Assembly (NCBI GenBank): GCA_003640385.1
Contig: RCAB01000014.1
Location: 186,001-250,000 of the forward strand
Origin: Setaria digitata
Lineage: Eukaryota; Nematoda; Chromadorea; Rhabditida; Setariidae
Direction: 5' to 3'
Length of the DNA: 64,000 nucleotides
The notes below the pieces were generated by a model. It worked only from the letters and a program-made list of their open reading frames with translations, searched no databases and was not told the DNA's origin. Every line of letters starts with the position of its first letter. The first letter of the stretch is position 1. Positions 13,901 through 23,891 of the stretch are shown here, piece by piece. The translations under genes and the position numbers were made by a program.

Positions 13901-16900
13901 GTATTACTTTATCACTAAGAAAGAATGGTTATTGTAAACAAATTCTATACAAAAACTAGATTTTTGTTATATTCAAGCATATATGTAGTGGTATTTTATT
14001 CATTTAGAAAAACTGATTTTTTTTTAAAACTTCGAAAAATCTCTAAAATATTTTCATTTATGAAAGAATCAATTAATCAATATAACCTCTTAAAATTTGA
14101 ACGCATGTAAATCTCCAAGATCCAATTAGATCTGTGCCTCCATTAATTTATCACCTCTTATCAGTCCTGCATAATTTATGTTTTATCATTTAACATTTAT
14201 TTTCTTTTAAGAATAAGTATTCTGTGCAATAATCAATTTCACGATAAATTGGAAGTATCCGAGCGTATAAATATTAGCTTATTATTTCACCTACATAACT
14301 CTTTCGAAATGGAGTTTCATTGCAATCTATGCTGATACCAATCCCGAGGAAAAACTGGTCTTTACTAGGGAAATCATGTTACACCGAATATCATACTTTT
14401 CCATCATTTCATCACTTCCTATCCCGAAACGAGCACACACAGTTTCATTCCTGACGAATTCCTGACAGATTCCTTGTTGTCTTTCTGTTTCAATCAGCTT
14501 AGTTGCCCAACATTCATATATGCAAAAACTTCGCAAGCATTTAAATTTAAATTGATTTGAACTTTCACTTCAAGTTGTTACTTGTTGCTGAAACATAGCT
14601 GGGAAGTTTTTTCTTTTTTTTTTATTGATCTCAATAATTTTCTGAATTCCCAAGAAACCCAAGGATATATATCGTATTTTATATCTTCAGCTAAGTTGCA
14701 TTGCCATTTTTTATTATAATTTATATGCCCCCAAGATCAAAACTTATTTCATCAGGTGACACTTTTAGGATAAAATTCTCTACTTTTAAACCCTTAAAGT
14801 AGAGTTGAACCCTTTGAAAGAGAAATATTTCATTTGCAGAATAACTGGCTAACTAACATTTTTATAACACCTAAAACGTGTTGACGCTTATTTTTCTTTT
14901 CGATAAGTTAAAATTTTTCAAATTACAATGGTTTTTTTTTTGAATTATAACAAATTACATAAATTAAAATTTTCGAATTGCAATAAAAAGTCTCACTAAG
15001 GCATTGTCAGTTAGATTGAAACAAATAACTCTCATTTCATTAATTTCAATATTATTTTTATTTATGACACTCACTTGTTGATGTTTGTTATCTTTTTCGT
15101 CAAAGTTTTATGAGCACTAATCGTAGGGGAAAAGTGTGGCAACATACTTTTCCTATTGTTATTGACGGAAAATGGCGTAATTAATTTCTTCTTGTCAGCA
15201 AAACTGTAATCATTATGTTTTAAATTAATTCTCCAAATAGAGTGCTCTTTTTTTCGAGAATTTCCCGTCTTCTAGAAGACATAAGAATGTGAATTTTGAA
15301 ATTAAATTAAAGTTCAAAAGAGATATGTTTTATTTTTATGATATGCAGAACTATCACAATTTGATATCATCCAATCCTGTCAGAAATAACAATTTTACAC
15401 CGACTGTTTATCATGACTCATTATCATGCACTTATCGTTCTGTTACCATTTCAAGGTTTTTTTATTTATAGCAATATTAAAAATCAACTTAGATTCAAGA
15501 TTTTAGTAAAAGTTAAGAAGGAACTATCATCGAATGAACAAACATTTTCACATCATAAATCTCGAAAAATTTTCTTATAATCGGTTAAAGAAAATCAATT
15601 TTTAGAAGGTTTCTCTCTAACCATTTTCTCTGTGCTAACAAACAATGATTACATTTGAACTAATTTATACACTCTCACTCTTTTTCTCTTTCTCTTTCAA
15701 CAAATAAATCACAAGTACTTTGCATCCTCGAGAACTAAACATTGTAATGATAATTTACACAAATATATTTAGTGAATAAGAATTTCCTAATGGAAAAAAG
15801 ACTAAATTCGTTTTGGAAATCAATGAAATATCTAAAATAATGAACTGGAAGAAATGAGTTACGCTTAAGTGAGATAATTACATTTCATTTCATTTCCTAT
15901 TCTGATAAACATCACATATCGCTGCTTATTATCGCTGATTGATCTTTCCATCAGAAATAAGACTAAGATCGAATGATCAATCTCGGTCTTACTTCTTTTC
16001 ATAGTTTGCTTATAAGTAAACAACATCCTTTACCTTCACCAACTAATTCTTTAGCTTGCACTTCACTTTCATCACTTATTTTTCATTCGCTCTTACTTTT
16101 TTTTGTTTTGGAATATTTTTTTCCGCCAACAAATCTCACAGCTGTAGGCTGTTTTATATCCAGTCATTCAGAAGCCGAAGCTCAAAATGAATCACTGGTA
16201 AGCATAACATTTTAATTACTACTTTAATTGGGCTATTTTAATTAAATTATTTCACCGAAGGCAGAAATCAATCAGATTAATGTTATTGATTTTCGTTTTT
16301 GAATGGCATAAAAATATGAAAGCAGCAAAATAATTAATTACAACATTTTTGTGTAATATCAAAACACTTCTAAACAGCTTATGAGTATTTCAGGTAACAG
16401 TCTTATAGACTAGGATAGATTTAGATCAGAAATGGATCGACTTTAGGCATTTTTCAATTTAAGCTGAGGCTAAATTGTTGAACGTGGACCTACCAGAATA
16501 ATTCTTTTACTTTTAGTATCCCTTCGACCAATGCAAAAGATTTTTCTTCAAAAATTTTCTGACATGTTGCTGTGAGCTTTCCAAGTTTGAAACATGACTG
16601 AAGAGACTGTCAGCAAGACTACTTCATTTCTTTTCCTTCCTGTCTTAGTCTTTAAATATCACACTCTTAGTCCGGGCCTATGATAATAACTTATCTTTAC
16701 GTTTCTCCCGTAAATAATTCCTGTTATCTCACTATCAGTCTTCGGTCATCATTTTTGGGTTTCCGTTCTCTTCCAGTTCTTCCAGTTCCAATCCACCAAA
16801 TTCAAACATTATTAACGAATGAAAACGATTTTATCAATTTATTTAATGATTTTATTTTATCAGTGATTTGCGAGTCTATTATCACTTCATTAAAAAAAAG

Positions 16901-19900
16901 CTTTATTTTATACTCCTGTGGCATTCGAAAGTTTTTACTCCATTGAGTTGATCGATGATTTAACACCAAGCTATCATTATTTTTCAGTGTTCCATTTATA
17001 TTCCACTGAATTATCAAAGTACAGATGCTATGTCCATGATGAAAAAAAATTTTACTGGAGGAAAAATTTTTATCCCCGGAGATTTAAATTATTTAATATT
17101 AGATTTCAGAAAATTTAAATGAAGGGGAATGATTTATTGGTATTTTAAAATAGATGTCCTGTAATTGTTTGGCAGCTTGACAGACCCTTTACTGGTTTCA
17201 TTTCCGGAAAGCATTTTAGCAAGAAATCTTACTAAATGTTGAACTTTTTCAACTTAATTGAGGAAGCAATACAAGAAACCTTCTGAAATTCTTTAGACTT
17301 CCGTTTTCCTCTTCAAGCTATTTGCAGACTAGTCTTTTTTCTTTAAATTTCTCAATTCTATTGAAAAGAAGGCAAGGAAAGACTAGAACAAAAGGTAATT
17401 TAATGTTTTTTTTTTCTTTTCAGAATCATTGTCACATTGCGTGTCCGCAAATTGATGTCACTTCTGCGTGCATTCAAATGATTAACATTCTATTTCCATA
17501 TATCTAGCTATATTTCCGGGGAATGTAACTTGAATCATCTAATTGATTAAAAAAAAAAGCCTACGGATTTTGGACTATTTTTCCATTTCTGTCATCTTCT
17601 GATTATTCATTTCTATTTTGGACATAATTTTAAATAACTAACATAAAAAAAAATAGACAGTCAGTTTCAAATTAATTACATGATGAAAATACTGAAAGAC
17701 AGATGAATTGAAATTATATGGGACATATTAAAGATGCGGTTGATAAGATTTCCAATATCATCGTGATATCGTCGAAATCTTTTTGCTTATACTTTCCACT
17801 GAAATCACTCCTACCCCAAGTTATAATAAATCCGAAAAGTTTTTCTTTTAAAATAATAACGCAGCACTTTGAAGCTATACGAAATTCGAACTTCTTTAAA
17901 GTTCTTCTCTTTCTCGAAACAAGAGATAGCATCATAAAGTAACTTGTAAACTGTCTAAATGAGAATTAATGAATTAATTCATTTTGATTCCTTTGATTTT
18001 TTACAGCACAGCTAGAAGAACTCGTACGCTGTAGCATGTGTTGTGATGGATAAAGAGATAGGGTGGTAAATAAATCTGACAGGGTCGAGAGATGGATGAA
18101 TCCATGGGCTGGGCTAATTATGACAGATTTAATTGGAGTTGATCGCGGATAAAAATGTTTTGTTGACAAATTTGTTGAGCCGAGAGACTGAATCAGTATC
18201 CTCATTAGCACTCATTAATTTTTTTTTTTTTTTAGAAGAAAAAGTTACCACTTCTTTTATCATGTTTGTTAGCTTTTACAAGATTCAAATCAAACTTTGC
18301 AAGAATTTGTATGAAAACAAAACCTAATTCGATATGCAGTATTTCTCTTTCTTTTTTTCTTCCGGATTCAAAATAATCAAAATTAAAAAAAAACTTGCTT
18401 CGTTTTCAAAATTCTTTAAATGCAGAAAAAAATTATAGGAAATATTATTTGTAAAATAGTGAGGCGAGAATGATAACGGTAGAGTAAGTTAACATTCAAT
18501 TATTAAATATTCGGATTGAAAAGTTTGTTCAACAATTTAATTGCTCAGTGGTTTATTATTAGCAAAGTAATTGGACTAGTTTTCTCTCATTCCCACTTTG
18601 CGAAACATCAACAAACAACAAACTTGATTGCTTGTTGTTTGTTTTCAAGTACCATATGATATCGATGCTTCTTCACTCACAAAATTAGAAGCCTCTTTGA
18701 AAAAGCAGCCAATAACCTCTGATCATTCAACTATTGAGTCCGACCTGTTTTTGATTTTAAATTAAATTTTCATCCCCTGTGAAGTAACAAACACATCGAA
18801 TTGTTAAGCATTCATCCTAGAATCATAGTTTGGCATGATACAGGTAAGTTATTATGCGAAACACACTTTAATTAATTAACACAACTATATCACTCGATAA
18901 TCAGTAGTATGACAAAAGTATTCTCGAACTTCTCGTTGCATTACGTCTCAGAAAAGTGTGATCGATGTATTTACAGGTTAAAACTGGAAAACTTTTTTGT
19001 AAGAAGAGATGAAACACACTTCCCGAAACGGTCTCAGAAAATTCCTTTGACATCGAATCTTCCATCAATCATCAGACTGCTTGCCTAAACTTGAAGTTAG
19101 AAACTGCAAACAGTCTGATGCTAGCAACTTCATTCTAATGCTTTGCCATATAGATCAATCCCGATGCTTTTGGTATTCCTAAATGGGACTGTATGGTAAC
19201 AAACTGTGGTGCTGTGGTACCGCGGGTCCTGCCTTAATACATCTATCCAGTGCAGAGATAAAATGCTCTAGTACTACTTTATGGTACCATTTATCACTTA
19301 ATGAACTTAATGCTACCCAAAGCAAGAGAATCATTGTGAAGTTGGGCAGAGGTGCGGGTAAGTGGAGTAATAGTCTTCCCTCTACAGCACACCCTCAGTC
19401 TGTTCGTCGTCCATCACTACGCTTCAGTGATTGATATGGAGCACCTGCTCTCCTCGTTCCCACGTCTCCTGATTCGCGAACCACGGCTTCACGTCTCCCG
19501 TGTTCCGTCTCCACGTCCTCGTCCCTCTCTCCCTGTTCCCCGCTCACGCGCACGCTCTTCACTCCCCCCGTTCTCTTCTCCTTTCAGCTTTCCATTGCTT
19601 TTCCATCTCTTCCTGATTCCCTTTCACTTTTGAAATTTGCTACGACCTGCACTGTACTGCAACTACTCTCTCTCTTTCTCTCTCCCTTTCTCATTTCACT
19701 CATGCATTGCTAACTATTTCAAAACTTTCTTCCCCTCTAGCCATCCATTCTGAGTCTAAATATCAATGATGCATTCATTCCTTTTCATGTTGGATGTTAG
19801 CCATAAATATTACGCTTTTCCGAAAATTCATTTCTTTTCCGCGCTCTTGTGCCCTTTGGGCTCTCAGACACTTCCCCTCTAGGCTCACGTTTCTCTCGCC

Positions 19901-22900
19901 CGACCCCACTCTTTCTAGGCTCACGTTTCTCTTGCTCGACCCCACTCCTTCTAGGCTCACGTTTCCCTCGTCAGACCCTCATCTCCTCTTCTAACCTAGC
20001 ACTCTCCTTTCTCCGGTCCCCGCGTCTCCCTTCTGACCTCACGTCCCTTTCCTCCAGCCTCACTTTTCCTTGCTCCTGTTACTTTCCCCGTACTAGGCCC
20101 AATGGGAGATATTCACCAGTAGCTCAACCTAATAGCTTGGTCTTTTCGCCTGCGAGTCTCCCTATTCCTTATGTATCTGAGCAAATTTTGCAAAACATTT
20201 CACCTCCTTTATGATACTTCCTGCTTTTACATTATCTCTACAACATTCATCACACACTTAAAGTATACTATTTCATTTCCTTCGGTCTCTTCCAAAAGAT
20301 CCGTTCAATATCTTACTACTTGAGATGTTTAAATTAAATTGTTCATTTTGTGACACGAATTGTTGTTTGTTTTTGAACCATTTATTGCTTATCTATTCAT
20401 GCCTTATCAAACCACTAAATAGCATGCGAATTGGCTCTCATTTCTTGGCTCTTCTATATTTCATGATGATTCGATGAAGTAAAGCTTTAACAGCTGCATT
20501 TTAAGCCTAAAGAAACTATTCAAACATAGACATAATATAATTTAGCATTTGGAATTAAGAAATTATCACTTCTGCTTGTAAATATTTCCAGAGATGTACT
20601 GGAATTAAATTTAAATATCACTGTATTTAGATATTAATTTAAATATCGCTTTTACGACATTGATAGCATTAATAAGAAGTTTTACATCAATCTTCACATT
20701 CATACCAACTGTTGTTGTAATAATGTATCTCATATATAGTTGGTGTAAATAAGTACTATGAGATAAATAGTAGGAACTAAATCACTCATCCCATCTCTTA
20801 ATACATCTCAATACAATAAGCGCAAATGTCGTTCGGTTCATTAAGTCTGTTCAGCTTCTCTAAATGCTTTTTTTTTGTGAGGTCACAGTAGATTTTATCA
20901 TTTTTTACATCGCATTTTTGACACCAAAAACAGCGATTTGATAGGTAATAAGAGGAAAAAAGTTTGGAGGAAAATGCTGAGCACTGCAAATGAAACGAAA
21001 ATTAGTCACATTGAGTTTAAAAATAATTAGACCAGCAGTAAATTGACTGAACTTTTCTTGATATAAAAACCGCAGTTATTAATTTTTTTTTTTTACTGCT
21101 GAAGGATTTTACTAATAAATAATAAATTCATTTTCCTCTCCAATTCATTTTTTTTCATGTTAAAATATATCATAGAAATGTTTGCACCAGACTATGTTAA
21201 ATAGTATTTCTATAGTTTTAATGATTCCTAAAAAACTCTTAGGCCTGCCGCTTTTGAGGAAATCGTTGATGATTAGAAGCTGAATTAAACTAGCAAGCAT
21301 AGAAGATATACTGAGAATCTGGTTTGGATGAATGGATTGCTTGGGTGGCCTGGAAGAATTTGATTGTGCAAGTTCTGACGAATGTTATTAAGTACCGTCT
21401 AGAAATCGATTTCCTTATTTGTTCTTCTTGATGCGATATGCGCAACAGTCTTGAATGGATCTCGAGTAAGCCTTGGCCAGTCACTGTGCCATCCTGTTAT
21501 TTGGCCTTCATTTAACATTTAACAGCAGTAGTGGTAGTAGCAGAGTAGTGATAGTAGGAGCAGTCACTTTATAAGCAACTAATCCTTTCATTCTTCTCTT
21601 TTGCAAATATTTACGTTTCATTAAAGCCTCGAAGACCGAAATCTTGAAATGTTGAAGATGCTTTCTGTGAGCGATATGATATGTACATGTGTGTGTGTGT
21701 GTTTGTGTAGTGGAAGTTGGCCAGATGTTTCCTATATAGCCTGAAGATAAGTTGCACTTATGAAAGGACTAGTCACAAAACCTCATAGAAATCTCTTTTT
21801 TCGGCATCTAAAGCTAATATTCCTCTTTGTAGCATAACAGTTAGACGAAACTTCAACTGTGAAAGCATATAGTTGTAAGACAATGATTGAATTGATTTCG
21901 TTATACTGCAATCATTCATTGCTTCGGGACACTTTCTTTGCCAGCCATATATTTGCGAAGCTTCGTTAAGTGTACTTCTTTGCACATTTTCGAAGTTCAC
22001 TAGGCTGTTTTTATTCATTTGGGAAATCCTTTTGCTAAGTTCAATTCATACTTTATTACTTAAATTATCCTTTTCATTCTCTCCTTTATGAATGCTTCTT
22101 TGTATGGTATTAGTTTGGTGATTCAATGAAAATATTATAGTGATTATGAACAATTCATCAAATAATACCTTTAAGGATAACTTTGGTCCTAAATTCTTTT
22201 CATTTAGTACCATTGAAAAGCACAGATGAAATTGGGATTTAAATTTTTAACTAAGCCGAAAATTTAGAAAGGTTTGCGATATAGCCACAGATTTATGTGG
22301 CTATATCGCAACTTATGTTTCATTTGTAATTTTTTTCAACTTTTTTATCTTGTAATATCACACAGCTCCAAACCATTTTGCCACATTCCAAAGATAACTT
22401 TTATTCAGTCTCATTCGAAATATTTCATTTTCTTTTAGCTTTCAATATGGAAATGAGAAAGCAGTTTAGAAAATGAATTTTTGATGATGAGAAGTATCAC
22501 GATAACTTTCAGTATTCTCTGGTTTGATTTGAACAAAAACTGTGTAAATTTTCAAGCGTATATTGTGAAGCAATAAATTAAAATTGGGTCTTACATTCAG
22601 TCTAGATAAGGACTGTTTCTGAGAGAAGATTAATCTTCATCTTGTGAAGTTTCAAAGTTTCAAAATATATTCAAATTGCATATTATAGTCCGAACGCACC
22701 GCCAAGTCGAATAACGGTTGTTGCGGAAGAATCGGAAATGCCGACAACGATCATGCCGCCAGCACAAATTGAAGATGTTCAAAATGCAACAGCAATCAGC
22801 AGTCCTCCCCTCCCAGCACTTGTCAAGTTGGTTTCATTTTTCCATTCATTCATCTCAGACATAAAAGAACTTACCAGAAGGATAAGTATGGTACTATGTT

Positions 22901-23891
22901 ACATGGAACGTCACTTATGCGTAGGTACAGACGTGTACTTACTTGCTAATGCGAAGATGATGGATCATTTTCAGAAGGGTGGAAAATGAGTTAACCGATA
23001 ATCCGTTTCGTCCAGAAGAATCGTTGTTTCATGAGGTTGATCCGATAGTGGAAGCATACAAGAAGAAGCCTTATCCACCATCATTGCCCGGTTCACAGAA
23101 CACAACACCTGTAAAAACCGCCAGTCAAGCATACTTAAACGGTGTGTTACATTTCGAATCGATTGCCTTGCCGTCAGTTCTTACTGTGCTAAAAAATTGT
23201 CTTTTACAGCTTAATTAGAGAAATTGATTGTTTATAAACTTCATTTGTGAGAGTTTACTTTATTATGAACAAGCACGGAAATCTTACTCAATAAAGAAGT
23301 CAGAAGCAATCATTATAGTACACAGACATGGACACGGCCATAGCTAAATCAACAGAAGTTCAGGAGTGTAGAAGTTTAAACTATTTAGGAATTACATGTA
23401 GATGATCTCAGTTGTTTTTTTTTTTTTGTCGGTACGTTTTGATCTTCTAGAGCTGGGCATATTTGGCTTGTAGCATTATCTTACAAATTGGCATAGTATT
23501 TGAGTACTTGCAAAATTTTTATAATTGCAGCTTAGATTCGCTACAAATAGTTGGTGAAAAATTGAAATAAAGTTAGATTTTTGTACTCATTCATCAAGTG
23601 GTATTTGGTATGTTTCTAATTGAGGGACCATACTGTTTTTTTATCTCACAGACTACATGGCATCTGCTCAAATCATTAGCTTATATTTGAAGAGGAAAGT
23701 TTGCAGGTATTTCGCCATCATCATTAGTCCCAGATAAAGGAATAGAGGCTCAGGTGACTGGTACGACACCATTGATGAACAGCAGTGATCGGATTGCTGT
23801 AGAGGATGGTATGGCTGATTTACCGAAAGCTCGACAAGTAGAATGTGTACGCATCGAGAAGAAAAAGTGCGGTTGTTGTAACCTACAGTAG
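4851..23891 (+). CDS. Five-exon gene for a 230-residue protein with a CaaX-like C-terminus
   Basis: Exons are 4851-4954, 13202-13300, 22689-22826, 22975-23141 and 23707-23891. All junctions are GT-AG and phase-compatible, and the total of 693 nt gives 230 residues plus TAG. The protein is Ser/Thr/Pro-rich and has no transmembrane segment. Exon 2 reads VSFDEQRLKTFVYDKDT. Exon 4 contains a compact block, DNPFRPEESLFHEVDPIVEA. The C-terminus is basic and then Cys-rich, KKKCGCCNLQ, so C227-N-L-Q230 could be a prenylation box with C224 and C226 as palmitoylation sites. That would make it a peripheral membrane protein. The layout recalls paralemmin-type proteins, but I do not recognise the family firmly. 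The 8.2-kb and 9.4-kb introns are long, and extra exons inside them cannot be excluded. The last three exons are well supported, while exons 1 and 2 rest on phase, splice sites and composition. A candidate leader acceptor (ATTCAG) lies near 4793. Confidence 0.6.
5505..5730. repeat. Degenerate tandem repeat, unit about 40 bp
   Basis: About five diverged copies of a unit around ACATTCTCGAACCCATT and CCCTCAGATACCTCAT, with variable unit length. It lies in intron 1 of the CaaX-protein gene and shows no coding constraint. Confidence 0.65.
12956..12995. repeat. Perfect hairpin, 17-bp arms, 6-nt loop, octamer ends
   Basis: Arm ATGCAAATTACTTCGAG (12956-12972), loop ATTATT, then the exact reverse complement (12979-12995). 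The outer 8 bases of each arm match the octamer ATGCAAAT, a known POU-homeodomain binding sequence, in inverted orientation. It lies about 200 bases upstream of exon 2 of the CaaX-protein gene. Function is unknown; it may be a regulatory site or a template-switch scar. Confidence 0.9.
13202..13300 (+). CDS. Candidate second exon of the CaaX-protein gene
   Basis: A strong acceptor (GATCGTTTCAG) precedes 33 codons of charged coding-like sequence ending SPFT plus AA at a GTTAGT donor. The entry phase fits the 4954 donor, and the exit phase fits the 22689 acceptor with an Asn codon across the junction. Composition is distinctly more coding-like than the flanks. Confidence 0.55.
14327..14536 (-). 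CDS. Weak candidate antisense ORF in intron 2
   Basis: An open frame of about 69 codons with unusually balanced composition for this region (motifs ATKLIETERQQG and ICQEFVRNETVC). It ends at TAG. No convincing acceptor or leader site was found upstream, and no family is recognised. It may be an exon of an unannotated antisense gene or chance. Confidence 0.2.
   Translation of the reverse strand: MRSFCIYECWATKLIETERQQGICQEFVRNETVCARFGIGSDEMMEKYDIRCNMISLVKTSFSSGLVSA
18610..18643. repeat. Hairpin with 12-bp perfect arms
   Basis: AACAAACAACAA, a 10-base loop, then TTGTTGTTTGTT. The arms are low-complexity, so the pairing is less striking than that of the other hairpins in this gene. Confidence 0.8.
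19440..20110. other. GC-rich polypyrimidine island
   Basis: About 670 bases in which the + strand is strongly C/T-biased and far richer in GC than its surroundings. It has CTCTCT runs around 19664-19690. ORFs run through it, but they read as low-complexity Ser/Pro/Leu. It lies inside intron 2 of the CaaX-protein gene. It could be an internal promoter, a non-coding RNA exon or a triplex-prone tract. Confidence 0.6.
19877..19985. repeat. 36-bp tandem repeat, about three copies
   Basis: The core CTAGGCTCACGTTTCTCT recurs with a spacing of 36 bases (AGGCTCACG at 19881, 19917 and 19953), followed by a diverged CGACCCCACTC part. The period is a multiple of three, so 12-residue repeats appear in several frames. 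The flanks do not look like an exon. Confidence 0.85.
20798..22018 (-). CDS. Candidate nested antisense gene, up to three exons
   Basis: Exon A (22018-21782) starts at ATG and gives 79 coding-like residues with motifs YGWQRKCPEAMNDC and LALDAEKRDFYE, ending at GAG before GTTTTG. Exon B (21493 to about 21380) follows a TAACAG acceptor in matching phase 0 and reads DGTVTGQGLLEIHSRLL. Exon C (20983-20798) follows a CATTTGCAG acceptor and is Cys-rich (CFWCQKCDV, then ICAYCIEMY and stop). The A-B junction is convincing. The B-C junction needs a weak GTCAGA donor; a better-looking donor at 21395 breaks the frame, so an extra exon may be missing. An acceptor-like CTTAG lies 18 bases before the ATG. 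No family recognised. It lies antisense within intron 2 of the CaaX-protein gene. Confidence 0.4.
22274..22311. repeat. Perfect hairpin, 16-bp arms, 6-nt loop
   Basis: TTGCGATATAGCCACA, loop GATTTA, then the exact reverse complement. The arms are mixed-sequence, so chance formation is unlikely. It lies in intron 2 of the CaaX-protein gene, about 380 bases upstream of exon 3 and about 260 bases upstream of the antisense candidate's ATG. Confidence 0.92.
22689..23891 (+). CDS. 3' exon block of the CaaX-protein gene (exons 3-5)
   Basis: These are the best-supported exons of the gene: 22689-22826, 22975-23141 and 23707-23891. Acceptors are ATTATAG, TTTTCAG and TTTGCAG; donors are CAA-GTTGGT and ACG-GTGTGT. 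They encode the Pro-rich middle, the acidic DNPFRPEE block and the basic Cys-rich C-terminus ending at TAG 23889-23891. Reading is continuous across both junctions. Confidence 0.75.

Larger units (their letters stand above)
13301..22688. other. Intron 2 of the CaaX-protein gene, 9.4 kb
   Basis: A large intron holding the candidate antisense gene at 20798-22018, the weak antisense ORF at 14327-14536, the GC-rich polypyrimidine island at 19440-20110, a short TG repeat near 21693, and hairpins at 18610-18643 and 22274-22311. Elsewhere I see AT-rich DNA without supported exons. Confidence 0.5.

Noticed and set aside
16162..16195. 34-base possible exon (SHSEAEAQNESL) with a GTAAGC donor
   Set aside because: Its length would shift the frame between the 13300 donor and the 22689 acceptor of the CaaX-protein gene.
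17714..17942. Overlapping 73-74 codon ORFs on both strands
   Set aside because: Mutually antisense frames in AT-rich DNA with no acceptor/donor pair or recognisable motif.
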